From Phytohabitans maris (lineage in GTDB: Bacteria; Actinomycetota; Actinomycetes; Mycobacteriales; Micromonosporaceae), in assembly GCF_031085175.1 (NCBI RefSeq), contig NZ_JAVHUY010000032.1, positions 52,249-116,248 on the forward strand: a DNA stretch of 64,000 nucleotides. Reading direction: 5' to 3'. Shown here piece by piece: positions 10,923 to 19,894 of the stretch; the stretch's first letter is position 1, and the number at the start of each line of letters is the position of its first letter. The notes beneath the pieces were generated by a model. The model was not told the DNA's origin and did not search any database. It saw nothing but the letters and a program-made list of their open reading frames with translations. The position numbers were made by a program, and so were the translations under genes.

Positions 10923-11939
10923 CTAGACCCAGCGGCGGACCGCGCGCCAGTACGTGGTCATCAGGGCGTTCAGGAGGCCGACGCCGGGCGGGTTGATGAG
11001 CGGGGTGTCGAAGCGGTCGGTCAGCACGCGCATCCACTCGCGGTCGGGGACCGCGCGTTCGGCCTGGAGGGCGCGGCGGCGGGCGCGTAGGTGGGCGCGG
11101 TGGCGCCAGAGCCAGCCGTAGCCGCGCAGCTTGTCCTTGAGCCAGCCCTCCTTGGCTGCGAGCAGGATCATCACCAGCTCCAGCGCCAGCAGCGGGCCGC
11201 CGAGCAGGAGCAGCGCGCGGCCGCCCCAGACGGTGGTGACGAACATGAGGCGGTTGCGCTCGATCAGGTAGAACTTGAAGCTGACCTTGCTGAACTCGTA
11301 CCCGTGCAGGGCGACCGCGTCCGGGACGTTGAGCACGCGCAGGCCGAGCCGCCAGGTGCGCAGGGAGATCTCGGCGTCCTCGACGTACGCGAAGTAGTGC
11401 TCGTCGAAGCCGCCCAGGCGGTCCCAGTGCGCGCGGCGGGCGACCACGAAGGCGCCCATCGCCCCGGCGGTCTCGGTGGGCTCGGTGCGGGTCTCGCGCT
11501 CGCGGAAGCCCCCCACCCAGCTGACGCCGAGCACGTGGATCTCGTTGCCCCGGGAGTTGAGCAGCTCGGGCTCGTCGGCCAGGCGTACCGCCCCGGCGGC
11601 CAGCCCGACGCTCTCGTCGCCGAGCACCTCGACCAGGCGGGCGAGGGCGGTGGGCTCGACGATCGCGTCGCCGTTGACCAGTGCCACGAACTCGCCCGAC
11701 GCCGCCGCCACGCCCGCGTTGCAGCCGGCGGAGAAGCCGGCGTTCTCCCCGTCGCCGGCGACGACGACGCCCGGCAGGCCGCTCAGGTAGGGCAGGTCGG
11801 GGTTGGTGCAGCCGTTGTCGACCAGGACGACCTCGACCTCGACCTTGACCGAGGCGAGCAGTGCCTCCACGCAGCGCCGCAGCAGCGGCTCCGTGCGCCA
11901 CGCCAGTACCACGGCACTCACCCTGGGGAGGTCAGGCAC
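10923..11939 (-). CDS. Glycosyltransferase family 2, rhamnosyltransferase-like
   Basis: A 338-aa GT-A enzyme. It starts with VSAVVLAWRTEPLLRRCVEALL (nucleotide-binding strand), then VVLVDNGCTNPD, the metal/acceptor region FVALVNGDAIVEPTAL and FDEHYFAYVEDAEISLRTWRLG, which is typical of dTDP-rhamnosyl (WbbL-like) transferases. A hydrophobic stretch near residue 230-255 may give membrane association. The start overlaps the end of rmlD by 8 nt, and the run rmlB-rmlD-GT2 reads as one minus-strand operon. It probably transfers rhamnose to cell-wall or exported glycan; the acceptor is unknown. Confidence 0.85.
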   Translation of the reverse strand: MPDLPRVSAVVLAWRTEPLLRRCVEALLASVKVEVEVVLVDNGCTNPDLPYLSGLPGVVVAGDGENAGFSAGCNAGVAAASGEFVALVNGDAIVEPTALARLVEVLGDESVGLAAGAVRLADEPELLNSRGNEIHVLGVSWVGGFRERETRTEPTETAGAMGAFVVARRAHWDRLGGFDEHYFAYVEDAEISLRTWRLGLRVLNVPDAVALHGYEFSKVSFKFYLIERNRLMFVTTVWGGRALLLLGGPLLALELVMILLAAKEGWLKDKLRGYGWLWRHRAHLRARRRALQAERAVPDREWMRVLTDRFDTPLINPPGVGLLNALMTTYWRAVRRWV

Positions 11940-12783
11940 GGGGGCTCCCGAGGTAGGCGGACAGCATCGCCTCCCAGTCTGTCATGGGTGCCATGCCGGC
12001 CCGGGCCCAACGATCATGGCCGAGCACGCTGTACGACGGCCGGGGTGCCGGGCGCACGTACCGGTCACTGGTCGTCGGGCGGACCCGGTCGGGGTCGTGT
12101 CCGGCCTGGGCGAAGACGGCGCGGGCCAGGCCACACCAGGTGGTCTCGCCGCTGGCCGTGCCGTGGTAGACGCCGGGCGGCGCGCCGGCGGCGAGGGCCA
12201 GGTCGACCAGCCGCTCGGCGAGCGCCCAGGACCAGGTCGGCTGGCCGCGCTGGTCGTCGACCACCTCGAGCGTCTCCCGCTCGCCGGCGAGGCGCAGCAT
12301 GGTGCTGACGAAGTTGCGCCCGTGCGCGCCGTAGAGCCAGGCGGTGCGCACCACGTACCCGCCGGCGGCGAGGACCGCCTCCTCGCCGGCGAGCTTGCTC
12401 CGGCCGTAGGCGTTGATCGGGTCGGTCGGCGCGTCCTCCGGATAGGGGGAGGTGGCGTCGCCGTGGAAGACGTAGTCGGTGGAGACGTGCACGAGCCGGG
12501 CGCCGGCGACCCGGGCGGCGCGGGCCAGGTTGGCGGCGCCGTGGCCGTTGACCGCGGTCGCCTCGGCCTCGCGCTCCTCGGCGCCGTCGACGTCGGTCCA
12601 GGCCGCCGCGTTGAGCACCGCGTCGTGGCCGGCCACGGCGGACCGGACCGCGACCTCGTCGGTCACGTCCAGGTCCGCCCGCGAGAGCGCGGTCACGTCG
12701 AGGTCCGGCCGATTCTTGAGTACGCCGAGCAGGTCCTGCCCGAGCATCCCGCCCGAGCCGGTGACGAGGATCCGAGCGCTCAT
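11932..12783 (-). CDS. rmlD: dTDP-4-dehydrorhamnose reductase RmlD
   Basis: Last step of dTDP-L-rhamnose synthesis, NAD(P)H-dependent. 283 aa. Rossmann motif TGSGGMLGQDLL at 8-19, then NAAAWTDVDGAE, the SDR triad around STDYVFHG and YGRSK, and RTAWLYGAHGRNFV, all RmlD hallmarks. The ATG at 12783 overlaps the rmlB stop (ATGA), so the two are translationally coupled; an upstream extension in this frame is only the shadow of rmlB. Confidence 0.95.
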   Translation of the reverse strand: MSARILVTGSGGMLGQDLLGVLKNRPDLDVTALSRADLDVTDEVAVRSAVAGHDAVLNAAAWTDVDGAEEREAEATAVNGHGAANLARAARVAGARLVHVSTDYVFHGDATSPYPEDAPTDPINAYGRSKLAGEEAVLAAGGYVVRTAWLYGAHGRNFVSTMLRLAGERETLEVVDDQRGQPTWSWALAERLVDLALAAGAPPGVYHGTASGETTWCGLARAVFAQAGHDPDRVRPTTSDRYVRPAPRPSYSVLGHDRWARAGMAPMTDWEAMLSAYLGSPRA

Positions 12784-13751
12784 CCCTTGAGAGGCTCCCA
12801 CCAGGCGCGGTTCTCGCGGTACCAGGTGACCGTCTCGGCCAGGCCGTGCGCGAGGTCGACCGTCGGCGCGTACCCGAGCTCCTGACTGATCTTGGTGATG
12901 TCGAGGCTGTAGCGGCGGTCGTGGCCCTTGCGGTCGGTCACCGGCCGCACCGACTCCCAGGTCGCGCCGCAGGCCTCGACCAGCCGCTCGGTCAGCTCGC
13001 GGTTGGTGAGCTCGGTGCCGCCGCCGATGTGGTAGACCTCGCCGGGCCGCCCCTTGTCCTGCACGAGCGCGATGCCCCGGCAGTGGTCGCGCACGTGCAG
13101 CCAGTCGCGCACGTTGCCGCCGTCGCCGTAGAGCGGCACGGTGCCGCCGTCGAGCAGGTTGGTGACGAAGAGCGGGATCACCTTCTCCGGGTACTGGTAG
13201 TGGCCGTAGTTGTTGGAGCACCGGGTGACCACCACGTCGAGCCCGTGGGTGCGGAAGTAGGCGAGCGCGAGCAGGTCGGAGCCGGCCTTGGAGGCCGAGT
13301 ACGGCGAGTTGGGCGCGAGCGGCCAGTCCTCGGTCCACGAGCCGTGCTCGATCGACCCGTACACCTCGTCGGTGCTCACGTGCACGAACCGCCCGGTGCC
13401 GTGCCGCAGCGCCGCGTCCAGCAGCGTCTGGGTGCCCAGCACGTTGGTCGTGACGAACGGCGCGGCGCCGGCGATCGAGCGGTCGACGTGCGACTCGGCC
13501 GCGAAGTGGACGATCACGTCGTGACCGGGCACCACCTCGTCGACCAGGACGGGGTCGCAGATGTCGCCCCGCACGAACCGTAGTCGCGGGTCGTCGCGCA
13601 CCGGGTCGAGGTTGGCCAGGTTGCCCGAGTAGGTGAGCTTGTCGAGCACGGTGACCGCGGTGGGCGCGGCGGCCGGAAGCGCGCCGCGGAGCAGCTCACG
13701 CACGTACTCCGACCCGATGAACCCGGCTCCGCCGGTGACGAGGAGTCTCAC
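12780..13751 (-). CDS. rmlB: dTDP-glucose 4,6-dehydratase RmlB
   Basis: Second step of dTDP-L-rhamnose synthesis. 323 aa SDR enzyme: NAD-binding GGAGFIG at 7-13, HFAAESHVDRSI, the dehydratase triad STDEVYG at 126-132 and YSASK at 151-155, then CSNNYGHYQYPEK and the substrate segment GDGGNVRDWLHVRDH. It is divergent from rmlA across a 102-bp gap and first of rmlB-rmlD-GT2. Confidence 0.96.
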   Translation of the reverse strand: MRLLVTGGAGFIGSEYVRELLRGALPAAAPTAVTVLDKLTYSGNLANLDPVRDDPRLRFVRGDICDPVLVDEVVPGHDVIVHFAAESHVDRSIAGAAPFVTTNVLGTQTLLDAALRHGTGRFVHVSTDEVYGSIEHGSWTEDWPLAPNSPYSASKAGSDLLALAYFRTHGLDVVVTRCSNNYGHYQYPEKVIPLFVTNLLDGGTVPLYGDGGNVRDWLHVRDHCRGIALVQDKGRPGEVYHIGGGTELTNRELTERLVEACGATWESVRPVTDRKGHDRRYSLDITKISQELGYAPTVDLAHGLAETVTWYRENRAWWEPLKG

Positions 13752-13840
13752 AGGGTGAGGAGTCTACGCGAAGGCGACGGGGAGTGAGCGCTCGCCGGGG
13801 GAGCGTCGCCCTGTCGGCAGCACGACTACCGCGTCGCCGC

Positions 13841-13846
13841 TAAGGT
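13841..13846 (+). promoter_or_regulatory. Candidate -10 box (TAAGGT) of leaderless rmlA
   Basis: TANNNT ends 7 nt before the GTG of rmlA and no Shine-Dalgarno sequence intervenes, which fits leaderless transcription. The 102-bp rmlB/rmlA gap must hold both divergent promoters. Confidence 0.45.
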
Positions 13847-13853
13847 ACCGGGG

Positions 13854-14723
13854 GTGCGCGGAATCCTTCTCGCCGGCGGCACCGGTTCCCGGCTCTGGCC
13901 CATCACCCGGGCGGTCTCGAAGCAGCTGATGCCGGTCTTCGACAAGCCGATGATCTACTACCCCCTCTCCACGCTGGTGATGGCCGGGATCCGGGAGATC
14001 CTGATCATCACGACGCCGGACGACCAGCCGCAGTTCCAGCGGCTGCTCGGTGACGGTTCGCAGTGGGGCCTCGACCTGAATTACGCGGCCCAGCCTCGGC
14101 CGGAGGGCATCGCGCAGGCGTTCGTCATCGGGGCCGACTTCATCGGCGACCAGCCGGTGGCCCTGATCCTGGGCGACAACATCTTCCACGGCGTGGGCCT
14201 GGGCCACCAGCTGGCCAGCCACGACGACGGCCTGACCGGCGGGCGGGTGTTCGCCTACCCGGTGGCCAACCCGGAGGCGTACGGGGTGGTCGAGTTCGAC
14301 GGCGACGGCCGGGTGCTCTCGATCGAGGAAAAGCCGGACCGCCCCAAGTCCCGCTACGTCGTCCCCGGCCTGTACTTCTACGACAACCGGGTGGTCGAGA
14401 TCTCCCGCGGCCTCAAGCCCTCCGACCGGGGTGAGCTGGAGATCACCGCGGTGAACGAAGCGTACCGCGAACGGGGTGAGCTGTCGGTGACCGTCCTCGA
14501 CCGGGGCACCGCGTGGCTGGACACCGGCACGTTCACGTCGCTGATGCAGGCCGCCGAGTTCGTGCGGGTGATCGAGGAGCGGCAGGGGCTGAAGATCGGC
14601 TGTGTCGAGGAGGTCGCCTGGCGGGCCGGGTTCCTCACCACCGCCCAGCTGCGCGAGCTCGCCGCCCCGCTGACCAAGAGCGGCTACGGCGACTACCTGC
14701 TGGGCCTGCTGGAGTACGCCTGA
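13854..14723 (+). CDS. rmlA: Glucose-1-phosphate thymidylyltransferase RmlA
   Basis: First step of the dTDP-rhamnose route (dTTP + Glc-1-P). 289 aa. N-terminal [20 protein letters not shown] carries the nucleotide-binding and catalytic Arg/Lys residues; [18 protein letters not shown] sequence, [10 protein letters not shown] and [10 protein letters not shown] follow as in the short RmlA class. Start GTG at 13854. It heads the + strand unit rmlA-FAD oxidase-methyltransferase-rmlC that continues towards pafA. Confidence 0.96.
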   Translation: MRGILLAGGTGSRLWPITRAVSKQLMPVFDKPMIYYPLSTLVMAGIREILIITTPDDQPQFQRLLGDGSQWGLDLNYAAQPRPEGIAQAFVIGADFIGDQPVALILGDNIFHGVGLGHQLASHDDGLTGGRVFAYPVANPEAYGVVEFDGDGRVLSIEEKPDRPKSRYVVPGLYFYDNRVVEISRGLKPSDRGELEITAVNEAYRERGELSVTVLDRGTAWLDTGTFTSLMQAAEFVRVIEERQGLKIGCVEEVAWRAGFLTTAQLRELAAPLTKSGYGDYLLGLLEYA

Positions 14724-14770
14724 CCGGTCCCCGCGCCACCGGCGCCGGGACGATCCGGGGAGGAGCCGAC

Positions 14771-15802
14771 GTGAAGGTCGCCGTCGTCGGTGCGGGAGTC
14801 GTCGGGCTCGCCGCCTCGGCCGCGCTGCTCGACCGCGGTGCCGACGTGGTCTGCCTGGACCGCGCCGGGCCGATGGCCGAGCGTTCCACCGGCTCGTCCC
14901 GGATCTTCCGGCTGGCGCACGGCAGCGCCGACCTTGTCGCGCTCGCCCGCGACGCCCGGGCCGGCTGGGCGCGCTGGAGCGAGGCCGCCGGCCGGCCGCT
15001 GGTCCGCGACGTCGGCTGCCTGGTCAGTGGCGCGCTCACGCTGGAGTGGACGGCGGTCATGCTCAAGGCGGGCGCCCCCTACACGATGGTCGGGCCCGAC
15101 TGGCCCGAGCTGGGTCTGCCGGTCCGCCGGGCGCCCCACGTGCTGCTGCACGACACCACGGGCGGCGTGATCGACGCCGAGGCCACCGGCGCCCACCTCA
15201 CCGCCCGCGTCGGCCCGGCCCTCCGGACCAGCCTCGTGTACGCCCTGGAGGAGCGGGGCACCGGCGCCCGCGTGCACACCCCGGACGGCCCGCTCGACGT
15301 CGACGCGGTGCTGATCGCGGCCGGGGCGGGCACCTCGCCGCTCGCCGCCGAGGTGGGCCTCTACACGCCGGCCGGGCTGGCACACCACGTGCGGTTCACG
15401 TTCGCCACCCGCCAGGCCGGGCCGCTGCGCGCCTGGATCGACCAGAGCCCCGGCCGCCTCGCCACCTACCAGCACCTGGCCGGGCCCGGCCGGTGGAGCG
15501 TCGGCGGCCTGCTCGACCACGCCGGTGTGGACTGGGAGGCGGGCCGGGCCGAGGCGACCCGGATGTCCCGGGAGGCGGTCCTCGGCTACGTGCGGGAGCA
15601 CCTCGACGGGGTCGCGCCGGCGGTGCTGGACGAGCTCTACTGCACCACGGTGGCCGGCTTGGGCGACGGGTTCCACCTGCGCCGTCGCGGCCCGTTCACC
15701 GCCGTCTACGGCGACAATCTGTTCAAGTTCGCCCCGCTGCTCGGCGACCTGCTGGCGGCGGCGGTCACGGAGGGTACCGAGGATGTGGTCGACTATGTGT
15801 GA
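14771..15802 (+). CDS. FAD-dependent amine/sarcosine oxidase-like (DAO family)
   Basis: 343 aa, DAO fold. N-terminal VAVVGAGVVGLAASAALLDRGADV is the FAD-binding dinucleotide motif; STGSSRIFRLAH resembles the flavin-linking loop region of monomeric sarcosine/N-methyltryptophan oxidases. C-terminal TVAGLGDGFHLRRRGP and VYGDNLFKFAPLLGDLLA match the family's substrate/FAD closing segment. GTG start with GGGGAGGA 6 nt upstream. It lies 47 nt after rmlA. What an amine oxidase does among rhamnose genes is unclear; substrate unknown. Confidence 0.75.
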   Translation: MKVAVVGAGVVGLAASAALLDRGADVVCLDRAGPMAERSTGSSRIFRLAHGSADLVALARDARAGWARWSEAAGRPLVRDVGCLVSGALTLEWTAVMLKAGAPYTMVGPDWPELGLPVRRAPHVLLHDTTGGVIDAEATGAHLTARVGPALRTSLVYALEERGTGARVHTPDGPLDVDAVLIAAGAGTSPLAAEVGLYTPAGLAHHVRFTFATRQAGPLRAWIDQSPGRLATYQHLAGPGRWSVGGLLDHAGVDWEAGRAEATRMSREAVLGYVREHLDGVAPAVLDELYCTTVAGLGDGFHLRRRGPFTAVYGDNLFKFAPLLGDLLAAAVTEGTEDVVDYV

Positions 15803-15850
15803 GCGTGCCCGGTTGCGGTCCGCTGGCCGGTTCTGACAGGCTTACCGCCC

Positions 15851-16450
15851 GTGCAGCAGGAGAAGCCGAGCACCCAGGGTGCCGACTACACCGACCGCCT
15901 CCAGCGGGTGACCGGCGCCCGGTGGAAGCAGGTCCTCGACGTCCAGCGCCCGTACCGGTGGAACATCCGCCGACTCGACCTCGGGCGCACCCTCGACGTG
16001 GGTTGCGGCCTGGGGCGTAACCTCGCCCACCTGGGCGGCAACGGGGTGGGCGTGGACCACAACCCCACCTCGGTGGAGGTGGCGCGGGCGCAGGGCTTCG
16101 AGGCGTACACGATCAACGAGTTCTTCGAGACCGACCGCGCGGCCACGTTCGACTCGATGCTCGCCGCGCACCTGCTCGAGCACATGCCGGTCGAGCAGGC
16201 CCGCAAGGTGGTCGAGTCGTACCTGCCCTGCGTCAAGCCGGGCGGCAAGGCGGTCTTCATCACCCCCCAGGAGCGGGGGTACGCCAGCGACGCCACGCAC
16301 GTGCGCTTCGTCGGCTTCCCCGAGGCCGCCGCGATCTGCCGTGACCTGGGGCTGACGGTGGAGAAGCAGTTCTCGTTCCCGTTCCCCCGGTTCATGGGCA
16401 AGCTGTTCACCTACAACGAGTTCGTGACCGTCGCGAGGTTCCCGGCATGA
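15851..16450 (+). CDS. Class I SAM-dependent methyltransferase
   Basis: 199 aa. SAM motif I LDVGCGLGRNLAHLGG at about 42-57, acidic GVDHNPTSVEVA, then MLAAHLLEHMP as motif II and a C-terminal lid. The sequence before motif I (VTGARWKQVLDVQRPYRWNI) suggests a sugar or lipid-linked acceptor as in glycan methyltransferases, but the acceptor is not identifiable. The stop overlaps the rmlC ATG (ATGA), so it is coupled to rhamnose synthesis; methylation of a rhamnose-containing product is a reasonable inference. Confidence 0.8.
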   Translation: MQQEKPSTQGADYTDRLQRVTGARWKQVLDVQRPYRWNIRRLDLGRTLDVGCGLGRNLAHLGGNGVGVDHNPTSVEVARAQGFEAYTINEFFETDRAATFDSMLAAHLLEHMPVEQARKVVESYLPCVKPGGKAVFITPQERGYASDATHVRFVGFPEAAAICRDLGLTVEKQFSFPFPRFMGKLFTYNEFVTVARFPA

Positions 16451-17046
16451 AGATCCGTCCGCTGAGCATCGAGGGCGCGTGGGAGATCACGCCCCAGCAG
16501 CACACCGACCCGCGCGGCGCGTTCCTGGAGTGGTACCGCTTCGACCGCCTCGCCGAGGTGGTCGGCCACCCGCTCGACCTCGCCCAGGCCAACCTGTCGA
16601 TCTCGGCCCGCGGCGTGGTGCGCGGCGTCCACTTCGCCGACGTGCCGCCCGGCCAGGCCAAGTACGTCACCTGCGTGCGCGGCGCCGTGGTCGACGTGAT
16701 CGTCGACATCCGGGTCGGCTCGCCCACGTTCGGCCGGTGGGAGGCGGTCCGGCTGGACGACGTCGACCGCCGCGCGGTGTACATCAGCGAAGGGCTGGGC
16801 CACGGCTACTGCGCGGTCACCGAGGAGCCGGAGTTCGTCTACCTCTGCTCCAGCACGTACAACCCGGCCGCCGAGCACACGGTCAACCCGCTCGACCCGG
16901 AGCTCGGCATCGAGTGGCCGATCGAGGTCCCGGTCATGTCGCCGCGGGACGAGTCGGCACCCAGCCTCGCGCAGGCGCGGGCCGCCGGCACCCTGCCGTC
17001 GTACGACGCGTGTCGCCAGTACGCCGAAACCTTGCGCCAGAGGTGA
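16447..17046 (+). CDS. rmlC: dTDP-4-dehydrorhamnose 3,5-epimerase RmlC
   Basis: Cupin enzyme for the third rhamnose step. 199 aa. N-terminal IEGAWEITPQQHTDPRGAFLEWYR, then the catalytic His segment RGVVRGVHFADVPPGQAKYVTC, VVDVIVDIRVGSPTFGRW and GLGHGYCAV; the family Tyr/Asp pair is in this layout. Translationally coupled to the methyltransferase. Followed by pafA after 33 nt. Confidence 0.94.
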   Translation: MKIRPLSIEGAWEITPQQHTDPRGAFLEWYRFDRLAEVVGHPLDLAQANLSISARGVVRGVHFADVPPGQAKYVTCVRGAVVDVIVDIRVGSPTFGRWEAVRLDDVDRRAVYISEGLGHGYCAVTEEPEFVYLCSSTYNPAAEHTVNPLDPELGIEWPIEVPVMSPRDESAPSLAQARAAGTLPSYDACRQYAETLRQR

Positions 17047-17067
17047 CGATCGGGGCCTCGGGACGGC

Positions 17068-17073
17068 TAGTGT
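17068..17073 (+). promoter_or_regulatory. Candidate -10 box (TAGTGT) of leaderless pafA
   Basis: GGCTAGTGTCTG ends a few nt before the pafA ATG; 6 nt separate the hexamer from the start codon and no Shine-Dalgarno is present. Almost the same string (GGCTATTGTCTG) precedes pafB. Confidence 0.5.
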
Positions 17074-17079
17074 CTGGTC

Positions 17080-18438
17080 ATGGAACGGCGAATCTTCGGG
17101 CTCGAGACTGAGTACGGCGTCACCTGCACGTACCGGGGGCAGCGGCGGCTGTCTCCCGACGAGGTGGCCCGCTACCTGTTCCGCCGGGTGGTGTCGTGGG
17201 GGCGCTCCAGCAACGTCTTCCTGCGCAACGGCGCCCGGCTCTACCTCGACGTCGGCTCCCACCCCGAGTACGCCACGCCGGAGTGTGACTCCGTCGCCGA
17301 CCTCGTCGCCCACGACCGGGCCGGCGAGCGGATCCTGGAAGGGCTGCTCGTCGACGCGGAGAAGCGCCTGCACGACGAGGGCATCGCCGGCGAGATCTAC
17401 CTGTTCAAGAACAACACCGACTCGGCCGGCAACTCGTACGGCTGCCACGAGAACTACCTGGTCTCCCGGCACGGCGAGTTCGGCCGGCTGGCGGACGTGC
17501 TGATCCCGTTCCTGGTCACCCGGCAGCTGATCTGCGGCGCCGGCAAGGTGCTGCAGACCCCGCGCGGCGCGGTCTACTGCCTCTCCCAGCGCGCCGAGCA
17601 CATCTGGGAGGGCGTCTCCTCGGCCACCACCCGCAGCCGCCCGATCATCAACACCCGGGACGAGCCGCACGCGGACGCCGAGCGCTACCGCCGGCTCCAC
17701 GTGATCGTCGGCGACTCCAACATGAACGAGGTCACCACCCTCCTCAAGGTCGGCAGCGCCGACATCGTGCTGCGCATGATCGAGGCCGGCGTGGTGATGC
17801 GCGACCTGTCGCTGGAAAACCCGATCCGGGCGATCCGCGAGGTCTCGCACGACATCACCGGCCGCCGCAAGGTCCGCCTCGCCTCCAACAAGGAGGTCAG
17901 CGCCCTGGAGATCCAGCAGGAGTACCTGGCGAAGGCGACCGAGTTCGTCGAGCGCCGGGGCGGCGACCAGACCGCCAAGCGGGTGGTCGAGCTCTGGGGC
18001 CGGGTGCTGCGCGCGGTCGAGACCGGCGACCTGGAGCCGGTCTCCCGGGAGATCGACTGGGTGAGCAAGCTCAAGCTGATCGAGCGCTACCAGGAGAAGC
18101 ACGAGCTGCCCCTCTCCCACCCGCGGGTCGCCCAGATGGACCTCGCCTACCACGACCTGCGCCGCGGCCGCGGCCTGTACGGGCTGCTGGAGCGGCGCGG
18201 CCAGGTCGACCGGGTCGCCACCGACCTGGAGATCTTCGAGGCCAAGGAGACGCCGCCGCAGACCACCCGGGCCCGGCTGCGCGGCGAGTTCATCCGGCAC
18301 GCCCAGGAGAAGCGCCGCGACTTCACCGTCGACTGGGTCCACCTCAAGCTCAACGACCAGGCGCAGCGCACCGTGCTGTGCAAGGACCCCTTCCGCGCGT
18401 ACGACGAGCGGGTGGAGCGCCTGATCGCCAGCATGTGA
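17080..18438 (+). CDS. pafA: Pup-protein ligase PafA
   Basis: ATP-dependent ligase joining the C-terminal Glu of Pup to substrate lysines. 452 aa, glutamine-synthetase fold. N-terminal [16 protein letters not shown] holds the first metal-binding Glu and the catalytic region; later [39 protein letters not shown] and [18 protein letters not shown] parallel Dop. The gene lacks the ~40-residue Dop-loop seen near residue 35-80 of the dop product, which separates ligase from depupylase. About 7 kb of other genes lie between prcA and pafA. Confidence 0.97.
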   Translation: MERRIFGLETEYGVTCTYRGQRRLSPDEVARYLFRRVVSWGRSSNVFLRNGARLYLDVGSHPEYATPECDSVADLVAHDRAGERILEGLLVDAEKRLHDEGIAGEIYLFKNNTDSAGNSYGCHENYLVSRHGEFGRLADVLIPFLVTRQLICGAGKVLQTPRGAVYCLSQRAEHIWEGVSSATTRSRPIINTRDEPHADAERYRRLHVIVGDSNMNEVTTLLKVGSADIVLRMIEAGVVMRDLSLENPIRAIREVSHDITGRRKVRLASNKEVSALEIQQEYLAKATEFVERRGGDQTAKRVVELWGRVLRAVETGDLEPVSREIDWVSKLKLIERYQEKHELPLSHPRVAQMDLAYHDLRRGRGLYGLLERRGQVDRVATDLEIFEAKETPPQTTRARLRGEFIRHAQEKRRDFTVDWVHLKLNDQAQRTVLCKDPFRAYDERVERLIASM

Positions 18439-18452
18439 GACTTGGTACCGCC

Positions 18453-18623
18453 ATGACCGATCCTGATCACCGCAAGCCCGGCCTGGTCCAGCGCCGCAAG
18501 CAGAAGATCGCCGACGAGATCGCCCGCAACCGCCGCGGCGAGTACACGGTCCCCACCTGGGTGCTCGCCCTGATCCTCGGCGTCTTCGTGGCCGGCTGGA
18601 TCACGCTGATCGTCCTCAGCTGA
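18453..18623 (+). CDS. Small single-pass membrane protein
   Basis: 56 aa: basic N-terminal half (KPGLVQRRKQKIADEIARN) and one C-terminal helix (VPTWVLALILGVFVAGWI) ending at IVLS. It starts 14 nt after pafA. Unknown family; mini-proteins at this position may be conserved in relatives but that was not checked. Predicted topology is N-in by the positive-inside rule. Confidence 0.7.
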   Translation: MTDPDHRKPGLVQRRKQKIADEIARNRRGEYTVPTWVLALILGVFVAGWITLIVLS

Positions 18624-18744
18624 CCCCGCCGCTCCCCGGCCCGCGATCAAGGAGCTCACAGCCGTGGGGAGGGGCGCGGGACGCGCCCTCTATAGTCGAC
18701 CGCACACGGTGTGGGAGGTCGACTGTGGACGGTGGGTGGGTGCG

Positions 18745-19350
18745 GTGACGGCCCCGGCGCGCGGCGACGACCTCGACCTGCCCGACCTGCCGGCCCTCAC
18801 CTGGGCGCCGGGCGGGCTCCGCGCCGACCTCGCCGGCCTGCGCGCCTGGGCGGAGCGGGTCGCGGAGGAGGCGGTCGACTGGTACCTGGCCGAGAAGCGG
18901 CTCAAGTCCCGCTGGTCCCGCCGCCTGCGCGCGCTCGCCATCGTCCTTGCCACGCTGGGCGGGGCGGTGCCGGTGGCGGCGCTCGCCTCCCGCCACCCCG
19001 AGTACGGCAACTGGGGCTACCTGCTGCTCGCCCTCGCCGCCGGCAGCGTCGCCTACGACCGGTTCTTCGGGTACTCGTCGGCCTGGCAGCGGTACATCGC
19101 GACCGCCACGCTCATCCAGGGCGAGCTGGCCGACTTCCAGGTGGGGTGGGCACAGGAGTTGGCCGCGCTCGGCGACCGCGAGCCCACCGCCGAGGAGGTG
19201 GGCGAGCTGATCGGCCGGGCACGCGAGTTCGTGCGCCGGGTCAACGAGGCGGTGCGGGTGGAGACGGACGCGTGGCGCAGCGAGTTCGACAGCCGGATGG
19301 GGGAGCTGGAGGTCGGCCTGCAGGGCCGCCCACCGATCAACGGCGGCTGA
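18745..19350 (+). CDS. Two-TM protein, SLATT-domain-like
   Basis: 201 aa. Predicted order: soluble acidic N-terminus, amphipathic helix (LRAWAERVAEEAVDWYLAEK), basic KSRWSRRLR, TM1 at about 64-84, TM2 at about 92-110, a YDRFFGYSSAWQRYIATAT segment and a long C-terminal helix. This matches SLATT domains, pore-type effectors in some nucleotide-second-messenger conflict systems, but no cyclase or SLOG gene is nearby, so the defence role is not supported here. GTG 18745 is chosen; GTG 18736 is an alternative. A TATAGT at 18691 could be its -10. Confidence 0.6.
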   Translation: MTAPARGDDLDLPDLPALTWAPGGLRADLAGLRAWAERVAEEAVDWYLAEKRLKSRWSRRLRALAIVLATLGGAVPVAALASRHPEYGNWGYLLLALAAGSVAYDRFFGYSSAWQRYIATATLIQGELADFQVGWAQELAALGDREPTAEEVGELIGRAREFVRRVNEAVRVETDAWRSEFDSRMGELEVGLQGRPPINGG

Positions 19351-19520
19351 CCCCCGACCCTCCCGCTACATACCCGCCCGGGTCCGGCTCGCGGGGTTCG
19401 CGCGCTTTGACCCGGGTCAGGACCGCGATCCCCCGGGATCCGTTGCCCGTCGCGCCTGCTCGGCCCCGCCGGGGTGGCACGCCCGCCGCGCGCCCCGCCG
19501 CGCGACGCCCCGCCCGCGGT

Positions 19521-19568
19521 GATCGTGGTATTTCGCTGCCCCTATCGGGGCAGCGAAATACCACGATC
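19521..19568. repeat. 48-bp palindrome family, copy 1 (perfect arms)
   Basis: Two perfect 22-bp arms (outer GATCGTGGTATTTCGCTG) around TATC. Members of the same length and outer arms are at 31678-31725 and 48659-48706, all in gene-free gaps. No T-run follows, so it is not a classical terminator. Confidence 0.9.
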
Positions 19569-19587
19569 CGTTGTTTGTGTGCCTGAG

Positions 19588-19858
19588 AGCGTGCCGTTTC
19601 GCGCGGAGCGCGCCGTTTCGCGCGGAGCGTGCCGTCTCGCGCGGAGCGTGCCGTGTCGCGCGGAGCGTGCCGTGTCGCGCGGAGCGTGCCGTGTCGCGCG
19701 GAGCGTGCCGTGTCGCGCGGAGCGTGCCGTGTCGCGCGGAGCGTGCCGTCTCGCGCGGAGCGTGCCGTCTCGCGCGGAGCGTGCCGTCTCGCGCGGAGCG
19801 TGCCGTCTCGCGCGGAGCGTGCCGTCTCGCGCGGAGCGCGCCGTCTCGCGCGGAGCGC
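19588..19858. repeat. 19-bp tandem array, about 14 copies
   Basis: Unit AGCGTGCCGTGTCGCGCGG with C/G and T/C variants, exact 19-nt spacing from 19588 to 19854. Since 19 is not a multiple of 3, each strand reads through all frames as the same Arg/Ala/Ser/Val/Cys polymer, which produces long spurious ORFs; no gene is called. Variant units are grouped (TTTC at the left, GTGTC in the middle, GTCTC at the right), as expected for tandem duplication. Confidence 0.9.
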
Positions 19859-19894
19859 GGTACGGATCCGCCCTCATGAGGGCGGATCCGTACC
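19859..19894. repeat. 36-bp perfect palindrome next to the tandem array
   Basis: GGTACGGATCCGCCCTCA followed directly by its reverse complement, with no loop. It abuts the last tandem unit; the outer ends CGGTAC/GTACCACG resemble the ends of the 48-bp family. Confidence 0.85.

Noticed and set aside
10140..11090. Long ORFs on both strands over 10140-11090
   Set aside because: Arg/Ala/Pro-rich translations from repeats; no homology features, and they overlap the real GT2 gene.
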